A DNA stretch of 41,549 nucleotides from Vibrionaceae bacterium (GCA_018222805.1 JAAEZQ010000029.1:1-41549); one strand, 5' to 3'; positions 14,002 to 24,062 are shown, counted from the stretch's first letter. Numbers and translations: made by a program. The notes: generated by a model not told the origin, from the sequence alone.

Positions 14002-15078
14002 ATGAAAACTGTTATCACCACCCTGCTCGTTTGTTTCTCCTTTTCCATCCACGCTGCCGATTATGAGGCAAAAGAAGTGGCGAACGGATTCAATGTTCCT
14101 TGGGGAATAGAATTTATAGATGAGAAACAGGCCGTAGTTAACGAGAAAAACGGTACCATTTCATTGCTGAATGTCGAATCGGGTCAGCGTAAAAAGCTCT
14201 ATTCTGTCTCCGGCGTCAGTAGCACTGGCCAAGCTGGCTTGCTTGACGTAGCCCTTGCACCAAATTCAGATAAAAGTCGACCAAAGCTATTCTTTACTTA
14301 TAGTAAGCGAACCAGCAAAGGAAACACGGTTGCTCTCGCAACTGCGACGTTACAAAACAATCAACTGACAGGATGGAAAGATCTGTTTGTTGCTGATGCG
14401 ATTACTGATACCGGACGACACTTTGGGAGCCGTATAGCGTTTGTCGAAAACAAAGTTTACTTCTCTATAGGGGATCGTGGTGATCGTGATAACGGGCAAA
14501 ATAGACAAACTCATGCTGGGTCAATTCTGCGTTTAAATCTGGACGGTACCGTCCCTACAGACAATCCTTTCACTGAGTCTGACGTAAAACCTGAGATTTG
14601 GAGTTATGGTCATCGCAACCCTCAGGGCTTGTACTATGACCAAGCGACAAATCAGCTTTGGTCAATCGAACACGGCCCAAGAGGTGGTGATGAAATTAAC
14701 CTGATCAAAAAAGGGACGAACTATGGCTGGGCTAGAGTCTCTCAAGGAAAAGAATATTGGGGGCCGCTTGATGTCGGCGAAGCGAAATCCCTGCCGGGTA
14801 TGGAAGATCCCAAACTGGTCTATATCCCTTCTATCGCACCAAGTAATTTAGTGTTGTATCGAGGTAACAGATACCCTGACCTAGACGGAAAAATTGTCGC
14901 GGGAGCGCTTAAACTTACGCACCTCAATGTGGTTTCTATCGAGAATGGAAAACTGACTGAATATCAACGCCTGATGGACGATCTTGGAGAGCGAATCCGA
15001 GACATCACGATCAGTCCCGACGGTTATCTCTATTTTTCGACCGACACAGGGAAAATTTTTCGTCTAGAGCAGAAGTGA
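14002..15078 (+). CDS. PQQ-dependent aldose sugar dehydrogenase family
   Basis: A 358-residue secreted protein of the soluble glucose/sorbosone dehydrogenase family (PF07995 type, YliI-like). A signal peptide ending HAA-D (about residue 19) directs it to the periplasm. The six-bladed propeller shows the family motifs: catalytic-type His in RHFGSRIAF (H140), GDRGDRDNG (near 157-165), YGHRNPQGL and EHGPRGGDE. It would oxidise aldoses using PQQ; no PQQ synthesis genes are visible here, so the cofactor must come from elsewhere or the environment. The start was set at the ATG that begins a proper signal peptide, though the ribosome binding site is weak. An upstream TTG is the alternative. Confidence 0.88.
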   Translation: MKTVITTLLVCFSFSIHAADYEAKEVANGFNVPWGIEFIDEKQAVVNEKNGTISLLNVESGQRKKLYSVSGVSSTGQAGLLDVALAPNSDKSRPKLFFTYSKRTSKGNTVALATATLQNNQLTGWKDLFVADAITDTGRHFGSRIAFVENKVYFSIGDRGDRDNGQNRQTHAGSILRLNLDGTVPTDNPFTESDVKPEIWSYGHRNPQGLYYDQATNQLWSIEHGPRGGDEINLIKKGTNYGWARVSQGKEYWGPLDVGEAKSLPGMEDPKLVYIPSIAPSNLVLYRGNRYPDLDGKIVAGALKLTHLNVVSIENGKLTEYQRLMDDLGERIRDITISPDGYLYFSTDTGKIFRLEQK

Positions 15079-15144
15079 ATCAAATTTAGCCTATAATTAA
15101 GCTACTGTTTTAAAAATACTTTATATTATGTTCATGAGGTCAGA

Positions 15145-15768
15145 ATGGTCCCTTTCCCATTAGTCGTCGATAAAATTAAAGCCGTTATTTTTGATTTAGA
15201 TAACACCCTTGTGAGCTCCGATATGAACTTTCAAACTCTGCGCCAGCAACTAGGGTGTCCGAAGTCAGAAGACTTATTAGACTTTGTAGAAAAACTGGAA
15301 CATCCTCATCATAAAGAGCATGCACACAATGTGATTTTTGATCACGAAATCTCCGATGCCGAACAATCTTCACCAATGGCAGGCTGTCATGAACTTCTGG
15401 CGTATTTGAACCAAAAAGCAATGAAAACGGCCATCGTGACACGTAATTGCCAAATTGCCACCCAACGTAAGCTTGAGCATAACCAGATAGAAGTTGAGCG
15501 AGTGATCACGCGAGAATGCTATCCACCAAAACCCGACCCTTTATCTTTGCAAGTATTAGCAAAAGAGTGGCGATTGATGCCAAATGAAGTGCTTTACGTC
15601 GGTGACTACCTATATGACCTACAGGCGGCCTACAATGCACAAATGCCCTCCTGCCTTATCCACCATGGAAATCTAACTGAGTTCCACTCTTCCGCTTCCC
15701 TTGCGGTAAAAGAGCTCACTGATCTGTTGATTTACTTCGAATCGTCTTTGTCAGGACAAAACAGCTAG
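15145..15768 (+). CDS. HAD-superfamily hydrolase
   Basis: A 207-residue haloacid dehalogenase-type hydrolase, probably a phosphatase. Motif I is FDLDNT with the nucleophile and acid aspartates at 17 and 19. Motif II is TRN near 99, motif III is the lysine in PPKPDP, and motif IV is VGDYLYDL. A small helical cap lies between motifs I and II. The substrate is unknown; phosphoglycolate-like small phosphates are typical. It follows the sugar dehydrogenase by 66 bp on the same strand and could be co-transcribed. GAGGTCAG before the ATG supports the start. Confidence 0.88.
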   Translation: MVPFPLVVDKIKAVIFDLDNTLVSSDMNFQTLRQQLGCPKSEDLLDFVEKLEHPHHKEHAHNVIFDHEISDAEQSSPMAGCHELLAYLNQKAMKTAIVTRNCQIATQRKLEHNQIEVERVITRECYPPKPDPLSLQVLAKEWRLMPNEVLYVGDYLYDLQAAYNAQMPSCLIHHGNLTEFHSSASLAVKELTDLLIYFESSLSGQNS

Positions 15769-15784
15769 CCAGCTTTGTGAACGT

Positions 15785-15811
15785 AAAAAAGAGCACCTCA
15801 GTGCTCTTTTG
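15785..15811. terminator. Bidirectional terminator between HAD gene and dps
   Basis: AAAAGAGCAC pairs with GTGCTCTTTT over CTCA, with A and T runs on both sides. It separates convergent genes. Confidence 0.9.
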
Positions 15812-15838
15812 TCTTATTTCCCGATACATTGCCAAGCC

Positions 15839-16315
15839 TTACTGAAGGTAGGCGTTAAGCATCCACATCAGTTTTTCTTGCTCGCGAATGTAATCGCCCA
15901 TCAATGCTGCCGTACCTTCATCCCCAGCCTCACCAGCGTTGAACAGAATTTCACGCTGATTAAGCAGAAGGATACCGAAGCCATCAACCAAACCTTTGAC
16001 GCAGTCGTCACCCGATGTTGCGTTTTGGTGCTCTTTTATTTCGCTTGATTGCAGATAATGGCTGAATGCATGTGCTGGAGTGTGACCTAATGTCAAAATA
16101 CGTTCTGCAAGCTCATCAATTTTTAATTGTAGGTCGGTATAGATTTCTTCAAATTTCACATGTAACTCAAAGAACTGATGGCCTTTGATGTTCCAGTGGT
16201 AACCGCGAGTATTCATGTACAACACTTGGTAATGGGCAAGTAGTTTATTTAGCTGTTGTGCTAGTTGCTCAGAGTGTTGACGATCTAGACCAATTAGGCT
16301 TACTTGTGTGCTCAT
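15839..16315 (-). CDS. dps: Dps ferritin-like DNA protection protein
   Basis: A 158-residue Dps-family mini-ferritin that forms dodecamers, oxidises and stores iron, and protects DNA in starvation or oxidative stress. The ferroxidase ligands are visible with canonical spacing: H40 and H52 from one subunit, D67 and E71 from the neighbour (segments NTRGYHWNIKG and FEEIYTDLQLKIDELAERI). There is no lysine-rich N-terminal tail, so DNA binding may be weak, as in several Dps homologues. AGGAGC precedes the ATG. It is a single gene ending at a shared terminator. Confidence 0.93.
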   Translation of the reverse strand: MSTQVSLIGLDRQHSEQLAQQLNKLLAHYQVLYMNTRGYHWNIKGHQFFELHVKFEEIYTDLQLKIDELAERILTLGHTPAHAFSHYLQSSEIKEHQNATSGDDCVKGLVDGFGILLLNQREILFNAGEAGDEGTAALMGDYIREQEKLMWMLNAYLQ

Positions 16316-16454
16316 ATCTTGCTCCTGTTCATGTAATTCATATAAGTAGCAGTGCTTTCTGCTGATGGAGTTATATTAGATCTAAGCGTTGAGAAGCGAA
16401 ATTCGGTTCTGGCTATAGCTTTGATAAGTAAATTCTATAGTTACCCCTGCCAAA

Positions 16455-16499
16455 TAAAAAAGCCCAACCACTTAGCGCTAAGGAATAAATGGTTGGGCT
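16455..16499 (-). terminator. Rho-independent terminator of chemoreceptor gene
   Basis: AGCCCAACCA and TGGTTGGGCT (10 bp) are separated by a 19-base loop. On the minus strand a T-run follows the hairpin, placing it directly after the chemoreceptor stop codon. Confidence 0.85.
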
Positions 16500-16531
16500 G
16501 CTATTTTAGAATGTGTTGATGGATTGAATCG

Positions 16532-18532
16532 TTATACGGTTTTAAACGCTGCCATTTGTTGATTCAGCTCTGTTACCTGCTCTTTGACCTGAAGAGAAGT
16601 TTTGGAAGCATGATGACTATTGCTGGATACCTCATTAACGGAATGCGTTATCTCATCCATCAATCCAGTAATTGAGTGGGTGGCTTGAGATTGTTGCTCT
16701 GCTGCCGCGGCCAGTTCAGCCATCTGTCCGTTCAACGAATTGATTTGCTCTGTAGTCGAGATTAACTTGGTCACTGCATTCTCAATATGCTCTGCACCGG
16801 TTTCTGCTAGTGACTGGCTATGCTCAATTTCCTGAACAACCGAGTGTGTTGAGCGTTGAATGGCATGGATGATATCGTTTATTTCCGTAGTAGATTGCGT
16901 GGTTCTGGTTGCCAGCATTCGCACCTCATCCGCAACAACTGCAAAGCCACGACCTTGATCTCCCGCTCTTGCTGCCTCTATCGCCGCATTCAGGGCCAAT
17001 AAATTGGTTTGCTCTGCAAGACCTTCGATAACTTCGGTCACCCGACCAATTGCATCACTCTCTTTACTTAGCTGCATCACTCGGGCGCTTGCGTTTTCAA
17101 TACTGCCATGCAGGTTTTCCATCGTCCCTTTATTCAGCTCTAACGCGTCACGACCTTGTTCGATTTCACCTTTCGAGTCAGACAACTTTTGTACGGACTG
17201 GTGCGCCTGTTCAAGAGTATTTCTAGCGGCAATAGCGATCTCTTCTAATTGACGTCCCATTTCAACGATGTTGCTTTGTTGCTGTTCGACATTGGTTGAT
17301 GTGACCTGAGCGGACTCCAGTAACGCTACCATGTTGCTATCTACTTGCGATGCCTTACTACTTACACCTGCAACGATATTGGCTAGAGATTCGTTCATTC
17401 GGTTTATTGACTCGGTAAGGACTGCGAGTTCATCATTTCCGACAACGTTAAGCGGAGGTTGTGAAATATCACCAGAGGCAATGGTCTGCGCGCGCTGCGA
17501 TAAGTGTTTCACTCTGCGACCAATCGTGTTGCCCATATATTTTGAGATCACAACGGCAGCAACGATGACAAATACTGCCGCTATCATCACTGACGTCAGT
17601 ACATTTTGAATCGAATGGCTGATGCCATCACCACTTTGACGTGCTCGACGTTGTTGAGCAGATACGATGGACTCTAAACTTTCGTCGAGCGCGTTGGCTG
17701 CCGGTAATAGATCGTTCGCCATCAGCAAATTGGCTTCGTTCCATTCTGGAGAACGTCGCAATGAAATAACCTGCTCTGCGAGCGGAAAGTAAAGTGCTTG
17801 CATCTCTTTGAACAATGACCATAAGGACTTATCGTTGTCTGAGAGCATGTCGAGCTTGTCATCAATTTCGGCTACGGATTGGTTGTGGAACTTAATGAGG
17901 CCCCGATATTTTTCAAGATGAGATGGCTGCCCGTATAACAGGAAGTCACGCAATGCAGATAATGCGTTCGCAAGTGACGTGTAACTATCGGCGTAGACTT
18001 TGAAAAGTCGCTTACGCTCGCCACCAAACTGGTTTCCTGACTCTTCATTTATCAAGCTTTGGATCTGATCCAGCGCTACCTCTGCAATCGGGGCGGCTTC
18101 GTTAATAAATAAATTGTGTGCTGGCAGGTTTTCTTCACTGTGACTTAACTCAAGCAATGTATTCAGATATGCTTTCATTGCCTCCCATTGATTTTGGATT
18201 GTGAGAAAGTCTTGCTGTGGAATCAACGCTTGTAAGGTTGGCAAAGATTCATCGGTGGAAGCCATGATATTTTGTACGTCTTGACTTAATTGTGCTCCGG
18301 TCGTCTCATAGCCCCCGAGTAGCATATAAGCACGAATAGAAGATAATGATGCCTGAACAGATTGCTGAATACCTCTACTGGTATCCACAGTGGGCAGATC
18401 GGAAGTAAGCAACGAAGAGACATGCTGCTCGACGGTGGTGATATTTCGATAAGTAAAGATCGCAGACGCTATAAAAAGAACAGCCAACAACATAAAACTC
18501 AGCTGTAACTTTCCTGAAATCGTAAGGTTCAT
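16532..18532 (-). CDS. Methyl-accepting chemotaxis protein, HBM-like sensor
   Basis: A 666-residue chemoreceptor. Membrane helices lie at about 9-29 and 311-331, enclosing a periplasmic all-helical region of nearly 280 residues. That size fits the helical bimodular (HBM) sensor of McpS/TorS type rather than a short four-helix bundle; the ligand is unknown. A HAMP domain follows (about 332-385), then the signalling domain with the conserved hairpin tip [19 protein letters not shown] and [11 protein letters not shown]. No C-terminal CheR-docking pentapeptide is present. The start was chosen at the ATG with AGGAG seven bases upstream; a longer frame adds ten residues. Transcribed alone. Confidence 0.93.
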   Translation of the reverse strand: MNLTISGKLQLSFMLLAVLFIASAIFTYRNITTVEQHVSSLLTSDLPTVDTSRGIQQSVQASLSSIRAYMLLGGYETTGAQLSQDVQNIMASTDESLPTLQALIPQQDFLTIQNQWEAMKAYLNTLLELSHSEENLPAHNLFINEAAPIAEVALDQIQSLINEESGNQFGGERKRLFKVYADSYTSLANALSALRDFLLYGQPSHLEKYRGLIKFHNQSVAEIDDKLDMLSDNDKSLWSLFKEMQALYFPLAEQVISLRRSPEWNEANLLMANDLLPAANALDESLESIVSAQQRRARQSGDGISHSIQNVLTSVMIAAVFVIVAAVVISKYMGNTIGRRVKHLSQRAQTIASGDISQPPLNVVGNDELAVLTESINRMNESLANIVAGVSSKASQVDSNMVALLESAQVTSTNVEQQQSNIVEMGRQLEEIAIAARNTLEQAHQSVQKLSDSKGEIEQGRDALELNKGTMENLHGSIENASARVMQLSKESDAIGRVTEVIEGLAEQTNLLALNAAIEAARAGDQGRGFAVVADEVRMLATRTTQSTTEINDIIHAIQRSTHSVVQEIEHSQSLAETGAEHIENAVTKLISTTEQINSLNGQMAELAAAAEQQSQATHSITGLMDEITHSVNEVSSNSHHASKTSLQVKEQVTELNQQMAAFKTV

Positions 18533-18676
18533 CCATAAACTCCTTTTAACGATGAACCACAAATATAACGACTTTTACAAAAAGATTAACCCCAACAGAT
18601 GAAAACGCTATAAAAACAAGGTTTTATTTGCTATTAACAAAAGTATTTAGAGACAATGACTAGATGAGCGCTCTCG

Positions 18677-19885
18677 CTAAAAGCTGTAGCGAATGTTCGC
18701 AAACAATAGTGTAGCGGGTGTCTCACCAAACAAGCTGTCACCTTCACCGGTAAAGCATTGCACTACAGTGAGTAGCTGCCAGTCATTAGCAAGAGAGTAA
18801 TTGCTCGAAAGACCCGCAAAATAGGAATCGTCATCATAGTAGCTCACGGATGCCGTCAGACGATTAAGGGAAGTCAGATCAAAGCTCACATCAGCGTAAA
18901 GCGTGTGCCGGGTAAAGCTCAGGGTTTTCGCGTTTAGAGGTAAGTTTAGATAGGCTAGTGCGCTGGAAGCGTCAACAGGCTCCGAAATAAATAACCACGC
19001 CACACGCCCTAGCCAACTGCGCTTTCCTCCAAAACTGTAGTCGGATTCAAGGCTACCTACCATAGATGATTGAGTCAGTTCGCCTTGGTATTCCGATTCT
19101 ATCGGATCGAACCATGAGAGCTCCACACGTAAACCCGCTTCGTAGATGTCCGTTGCAAACCCAGCTCCTAGCACAAAGTCCCGGCTTGTGCGCCCAGCAA
19201 TCACCTGATAGTCCCAGCCCGAATTGTTCGCAAAATAGCGCAACGAGACACTATTCTTATCTGGCGACTCAACTGGTGCGAAAATTAAATCGATGCCGTC
19301 AGCAAACCCCAGCCTCTTACTCACCATCAGCGCATCTGTACCCGCTCTCTCTTCATAGTCAAAGTCATAAATTGAGTAGGCATTATAGATATCGTTTGGG
19401 TTCCAGATCGTATTCATCGACCAATTCACGCGAAACCGACCCGCCATTGCGCTCCAGTCTTCCTGACGCCAAGTGATATAGAGCCTATCCAACTGAGTAT
19501 TGAGAATTACGCTCTCGTCACGCCAGTTTTTGCTCAGGTCAAAGTATCCGTTATCCAATGCGACCAGCTCCGGATATTGGGCAATATCGAGTGAGTCGCC
19601 CCACAAAGCACGGTTTCTCATCCCGACATTAATACGCCAGCTTGGTGATAATCGATATTCAAGGTTGAAGCGATTATGAATCAGGTGGTCGAGCGTATTA
19701 CTGTTATTATCGGCAATGTTATAAGTTGCCATGTACTTGATATAACCATCGAAGTCCCATGCTTTTTCAGGCTCGACACCCGGAATCGAGGCGGAAGTTT
19801 GCGAGTTTAGAAACAGTAAACTCAACGCAAGATAGCAGCTCACTTTGGTATTCGGCTTTGAACCATTTGATCTCCACCTAAGCAT
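18677..19885 (-). CDS. Outer-membrane beta-barrel protein of Lol-like operon
   Basis: A 402-residue exported protein I cannot name. A long-N-region signal peptide ends near SASIPG. The rest alternates hydrophobic and polar residues with many aromatics (for example FNLEYRLSPSWRINVGMRNR, YADVSFDLTSLNRLTASVSY) and ends in RYSF, with the terminal phenylalanine typical of BAM-assembled barrels. It is the last gene of a five-gene operon and overlaps the ATPase gene by 8 bp, so coupling is likely; GGAGAG precedes the chosen ATG. The context suggests it is the outer-membrane end of a transport route, but a porin-like or scaffolding role is equally possible. DUF1302-like barrels are a comparison to test. 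Confidence 0.75.
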   Translation of the reverse strand: MLRWRSNGSKPNTKVSCYLALSLLFLNSQTSASIPGVEPEKAWDFDGYIKYMATYNIADNNSNTLDHLIHNRFNLEYRLSPSWRINVGMRNRALWGDSLDIAQYPELVALDNGYFDLSKNWRDESVILNTQLDRLYITWRQEDWSAMAGRFRVNWSMNTIWNPNDIYNAYSIYDFDYEERAGTDALMVSKRLGFADGIDLIFAPVESPDKNSVSLRYFANNSGWDYQVIAGRTSRDFVLGAGFATDIYEAGLRVELSWFDPIESEYQGELTQSSMVGSLESDYSFGGKRSWLGRVAWLFISEPVDASSALAYLNLPLNAKTLSFTRHTLYADVSFDLTSLNRLTASVSYYDDDSYFAGLSSNYSLANDWQLLTVVQCFTGEGDSLFGETPATLLFANIRYSF

Positions 19886-20591
19886 GAGATCTCTCCGCAT
19901 GATTACCAATATTGCTGAAATCTCTCGCTAAACGCCCATCTTCAAAAACGATAATTCGATGCGCCCGCTTGATCACTCTGGGATCATGTGTAGAGAAGAT
20001 AAACGTCGTGCCCTCTTGTTCACTTAACTGCTCCATGATATCGAGCAGCTCTGCGGTACTTTTCGCATCTAAATTAGCCGTTGGTTCATCCGCCATAACA
20101 AAGCGAGGTTTAGGCGCGAGTGCTCGTGCGACGGCCACACGCTGTTGTTGCCCGCCCGACATTTTGCTCGGGCGTTTATGCATTTGCTCAGACAATCCAA
20201 CCTGCTCAAGTAACGAGGAAGCCCGTTCTCGGCACTCTCTTTCACTCTTTCCCTGCAATTGCATAACAAATTCGACGTTTTCCAGCGCCGTTAACACGGG
20301 CAACAAACTGTAATCCTGAAAGATAAAACCGATGTTGTCTCTTCGATACGCGATCAGTTCTTTCTCCGACATACCTGAAATTAGACAACCATCAATTTCC
20401 ACTCGGCCTGACGTTGGTGCGTCAATGCCACCAAGCATATTCAGCAGCGTTGTTTTCCCCGAACCTGAGGGCCCCATGATGGCGACAAACTCCCCCTGCT
20501 TGATTTCCAAATCGACACTCTTAACGGCATGCACTGGAAAATCACTGTCGGGGTTGTAGGTTTTGGTTAAATGTTCGAGTTTAATCGTCAT
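19878..20591 (-). CDS. ABC transporter ATPase, MacB/LolD type
   Basis: A 237-residue ABC ATPase. Walker A GPSGSGKTT is at about 40-48, the Q-loop is in FIFQDYSLLP, the signature MSGGQQQRVAVARA follows, and Walker B FVMADEPTANLD precedes a conserved switch histidine in STHD. These features place it in the MacB/LolD/FtsE group, which drives mechanotransmission rather than substrate passage through the membrane. The ATG shares one base with the TGA of the preceding permease (TGATG), a clear translational coupling signal. With the two FtsX-type permeases it would make a complete inner-membrane complex. Confidence 0.92.
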   Translation of the reverse strand: MTIKLEHLTKTYNPDSDFPVHAVKSVDLEIKQGEFVAIMGPSGSGKTTLLNMLGGIDAPTSGRVEIDGCLISGMSEKELIAYRRDNIGFIFQDYSLLPVLTALENVEFVMQLQGKSERECRERASSLLEQVGLSEQMHKRPSKMSGGQQQRVAVARALAPKPRFVMADEPTANLDAKSTAELLDIMEQLSEQEGTTFIFSTHDPRVIKRAHRIIVFEDGRLARDFSNIGNHAERSHA

Positions 20592-21826
20592 CAAATTTTC
20601 TCCGCCATGGCATCCACAGGTCTCTGCTTAAGTATTTGTCGCGCCGGATACCAAGCGGCAAGCAGGCTCGCAACAAAAATCGCCACAATGATCATCTGGT
20701 ATTCATAAAAAGACACTCTTGGGAAAAGTAAAGTATCCACACCGTAAGCGCCTAACCCATCGGCCAGGCCACTGAGCGACAAGCCCGTAATACTCAAAAC
20801 CTTCAGCATGATCGCACTGCCAATCAATCCAAACGTACAACCTGACAACCCCAGAAATAGCGTCTCTAAGATGATCAATAAGCGGACTTTGTGTTGCTGC
20901 ATACCGACTGCCATCAGAACGCCAAACTCTCTGGTACGCTCGAATACCGACATCAACATAATATTGATAATGCCCAGCGTCATCGCCAAGACAAACACCA
21001 CCAGCATGACCTGATTAGATATATCCATTGAACTCATCATCGTAGCGAGTAAGGGTTGGACTTCTTCCCATTTCCTAACCACTAAATGATCTTTCGTCGT
21101 ATTAGTCAGGAGCGTCTGAGTAAACCTTTTTGTTTTTACTAAAGTGTCGTCATCATTCGAGTTTAGGAGAATGGAAATTTCGTGCGCGCCCTTTAACCCT
21201 GCTATTTTTTCCAAATCCGCTTTGCGCACATAGGTGTTGCCATCATCAAAGGTCGTGGACGGTGTTTTGAATATACCCTTTACCCGAAAAGCCGCACCAG
21301 AGACTTCACCATTGATATCCGAAAGCGTCAAAATCACTTTGGAGCCAACACGCAGATTTAATCGCTTTGCGGTTTTCTGGGAAACTAAAATAGGATTTCT
21401 ACCCTCTTCATCCAGCCATTGCCCCTGCTGTATGTGCTGAGCCAATGGCGTGATCTGCTGCTCTTGTATAATGTCGATACCATTGATGCGAATTCCGCGT
21501 GTGCTGCGAGCGGAGGCGATCATTCCATCCACAAGAAAACGTTCGGACACGGCTTTCACTTGTTGCTGATTGGCTAAGGCTGTCGCGATGATATGAGCGT
21601 CTGGAATGGTCTGTTCCAGTTCTGGGTTAACTAGATACTGGTCTTTATGGATCTGTAAGTGGCTGGTTTGCCATGAAATCGCATTTTTTATCATGCTATC
21701 AACCAAGCCGTTCATAAACCCAATCATCGCAACCACACCCATCAGACCAAACACCATGGCGCCTATCATGATTGACGTTCTGAGCTTGTTCCTCCACAGA
21801 TTGCGCCACGCTAATTTAATCAACAT
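20591..21826 (-). CDS. FtsX/LolC-type ABC permease (second)
   Basis: A 411-residue permease with the MacB/LolCE layout: one N-terminal helix (about 18-38), a large periplasmic domain of MacB_PCD type (about 40-270), then three helices (about 275-300, 315-350, 365-395). It begins MLIKLAWRNLWRNK, nearly identical to the start of the other permease, so the two are paralogues that probably form a heterodimer as LolC and LolE do. AAGGAGG upstream fixes the start. It overlaps the first permease gene by 11 bp. Confidence 0.9.
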   Translation of the reverse strand: MLIKLAWRNLWRNKLRTSIMIGAMVFGLMGVVAMIGFMNGLVDSMIKNAISWQTSHLQIHKDQYLVNPELEQTIPDAHIIATALANQQQVKAVSERFLVDGMIASARSTRGIRINGIDIIQEQQITPLAQHIQQGQWLDEEGRNPILVSQKTAKRLNLRVGSKVILTLSDINGEVSGAAFRVKGIFKTPSTTFDDGNTYVRKADLEKIAGLKGAHEISILLNSNDDDTLVKTKRFTQTLLTNTTKDHLVVRKWEEVQPLLATMMSSMDISNQVMLVVFVLAMTLGIINIMLMSVFERTREFGVLMAVGMQQHKVRLLIILETLFLGLSGCTFGLIGSAIMLKVLSITGLSLSGLADGLGAYGVDTLLFPRVSFYEYQMIIVAIFVASLLAAWYPARQILKQRPVDAMAEKI

Positions 21827-23045
21827 GCGAACCTCCTTTGAGACCACTTGCGATAGGGAGGCGTAATAGGCGCACCATAGGATATAGAAGACACAACAAG
21901 AGGATAAAGAGCACCACCGAGATTTGAGTCAGTGCTAAATAAGGATCGAGCGAAACAGGTACAATTGGCTCGAATCCAGTTTCTAGCATCACCTCAGCAG
22001 CCTCTCCGGTAATTTCAATCGGGTTAAAGTAAAAGTAAACCAATACCGGCGCACTGATCATCAAACCAAGCAGTACACCAATGAATGAAATAAACAGCGA
22101 TTCAATCACCAGCAATGAAATCAGTTTGCCTCTCAGCATCCCAGTTGCAAGCATAACTGCAAACTCACGCTGTCTTTCTAACGTTGTCATCAGAATAGTG
22201 GCAAACAGACCAAAGCCAACAATGCCGTATAGGATATAAATTAAAAATATGCCTCCAGCTTTGTCGAGTGCAATCTGTTGCGAAAGCTCAGGTGATAGCG
22301 CTTGCCAGTCTTTCACCGCGACGTCCTTACCATAATCTCGGCGCAGTTGATCGACGACACTCGGTAAACCGCGCAAGTTTTCGGTATTGAGAATCCATGC
22401 TGTGACTTGCTTATCCAAAGAGTACAAAGTCTGAGCCGTATCGAGCGGCATGTATACCAACTGAGAATCGAGTTGCTGTAGCGGGAAATGCAAAATACCC
22501 GCGACGCGATACAAGCCCGCCGCGGTTTGTCCGTGATAGCCCATGCCATACAAAACCAACTCATCGCCAACGTCTAAATGGAGGTACTGGGCCAGCCGCC
22601 GCCCCACAAGCACTGCACTTTCTCCCGGAGCGATGTAAGTCCCTTTGACTATTTTGTCACTGATGCTGGAATAGTTGTCTTCGGCTTCTGGATCTATCCC
22701 CAACACCAAAGCACCTTTTGAATGTTCGTCTTTAGCGGCAAGAGCAAACGACTCAACTCTTGGCAGAACAACATCAATGTTTGGGTTATCTTTCACAGAA
22801 GAGATAAAGGTCTCGGTTTGTGGCAAAACATCATCAATACTCGAAGTATCACTGAACGCCGGGTTTTGTAACTGGATCAGCCCGGTATAAAACTTGGCCG
22901 CATTTTTTATATTAGAAGTGTAACTCCCCTCTTGAAAAGAGCGGGTTATCAGGGAAAGGAAAAGCACCAAAGCAAGCGCTGTGGCCGTCAGTAACGTCCG
23001 CCGTTTTTGCCGCCATAAATTACGCCATGCGAGTTTAATCAGCAT
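21816..23045 (-). CDS. FtsX/LolE-type ABC permease (first)
   Basis: A 409-residue permease of the FtsX family: N-terminal helix (about 18-38), a periplasmic domain to about 265, and three C-terminal helices, the last ending in the LLCLLYPMVRLLRLP region. The N-terminus MLIKLAWRNLWRQK matches its partner. It lies 33 bp after the LolA-like gene and overlaps the next permease. GGAAGG precedes the ATG at a longer than usual distance. In the Lol system such proteins pull lipoproteins from the membrane and pass them to LolA; in MacB they expel peptides or toxins. Confidence 0.9.
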   Translation of the reverse strand: MLIKLAWRNLWRQKRRTLLTATALALVLFLSLITRSFQEGSYTSNIKNAAKFYTGLIQLQNPAFSDTSSIDDVLPQTETFISSVKDNPNIDVVLPRVESFALAAKDEHSKGALVLGIDPEAEDNYSSISDKIVKGTYIAPGESAVLVGRRLAQYLHLDVGDELVLYGMGYHGQTAAGLYRVAGILHFPLQQLDSQLVYMPLDTAQTLYSLDKQVTAWILNTENLRGLPSVVDQLRRDYGKDVAVKDWQALSPELSQQIALDKAGGIFLIYILYGIVGFGLFATILMTTLERQREFAVMLATGMLRGKLISLLVIESLFISFIGVLLGLMISAPVLVYFYFNPIEITGEAAEVMLETGFEPIVPVSLDPYLALTQISVVLFILLLCLLYPMVRLLRLPIASGLKGGSHVD

Positions 23046-23078
23046 ATGCTTTTGCCTTCCCTAGTCATGACACACGAC

Positions 23079-23825
23079 TTAATCCCGCAGTAACTTCATT
23101 TGCTGTTGAGAGAAAAAGTCATCGTCAATTTCAAAGTCGAACTGAGCTTGGTGTGTGGTAAGCACGGTTTTGTTACCCGGCTTATCTATTGGACGCATTT
23201 CCAGGCGAGTGGCAACTTTTCTTCCACCTAACGTTTTTATATCGAAAGTGGTCATGACATTGACCAATTCATCAAACTCGTCATAGAACTCGATTCTGCG
23301 CTGTAAGTAAGTCGCCTGAGAAATCCACAATGTGACTTTATTCCAGACAACTGGCGCGTCAGGCTTAGCTAAGGCATCAATTCGCCAGACCTTATCTCCA
23401 TCAAAGCTCTCTTCCCCGAGCAAAGTATGTTGGTAATCCACCACTATCGAGGACTGGTTAATGAGATCGTCATTAGTGAAATCAGACCCCATCCACGACT
23501 GGCTCAACATCGATGGCGCAATCTTTATAATTCGTTCAATGCTTGGTACCCAGTTCCACATTTCTCTGTAGCGCTTGAGTGACGCACTGCCTTTATCTTT
23601 TGCAGGAGCGGTCACCAACACTAAGGAGAGTTCAGTCCCTTTAGTCCAGCTCTTCATCGTCATTGAGCGACGCCAGTCTGGCCGGATAATCTCCATCGTC
23701 GCTTCACTGTAACTGGACTCGCCTCGCATGGTTTGATCCGACTTCTGGACGATCTCAAACGCAGTTGCCGCCAAAGCCAGCGGTGAAGAGGTGACATATA
23801 ACAGAATCACAAACGCTCTAAACAT
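23079..23825 (-). CDS. LolA-like outer-membrane lipoprotein-sorting protein
   Basis: A 248-residue periplasmic protein with a signal peptide cleaved near LALAATA. The mature part matches proteins annotated as outer membrane lipoprotein-sorting (PF17131-type LolA/LolB fold): beta-rich, with the segment REMWNWVPSIERIIKI and SQSWMGSDFTNDDL, typical of that family. It is distinct from canonical LolA, which is shorter. It heads the five-gene operon, so it probably accepts cargo from the two permeases. The start was set at the ATG with GAGGAG upstream rather than the TTG before it. Cargo could be a lipoprotein, a lipid or another hydrophobic molecule. Confidence 0.85.
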   Translation of the reverse strand: MFRAFVILLYVTSSPLALAATAFEIVQKSDQTMRGESSYSEATMEIIRPDWRRSMTMKSWTKGTELSLVLVTAPAKDKGSASLKRYREMWNWVPSIERIIKIAPSMLSQSWMGSDFTNDDLINQSSIVVDYQHTLLGEESFDGDKVWRIDALAKPDAPVVWNKVTLWISQATYLQRRIEFYDEFDELVNVMTTFDIKTLGGRKVATRLEMRPIDKPGNKTVLTTHQAQFDFEIDDDFFSQQQMKLLRD

Positions 23826-24062
23826 AATGCTCCTCTTACTCAAGTTGGCTTTGCATCGACAACAAAAATGACAATAAAAACATGAAATTCAATTGAGTAT
23901 AGCAAGGAACTCATTGTGCTTAGGTGATGTGAGGTAGAAAAAATCAGGTGTGTGATATGTAGTCAAACTGGGGGTAAAATTAACAACCAAACGAGAACCA
24001 ACAAGCATCAACAGTCATAGAAAGTCGAAGCCTGTACCTTAAGTATGGGTTATTTAGGTAAA

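Noticed and set aside
18577..18640. Weak hairpin (ATAAAAAC / GGTTTTAT) after the five-gene operon
   Set aside because: Short, AT-only stem; not convincing as a terminator.
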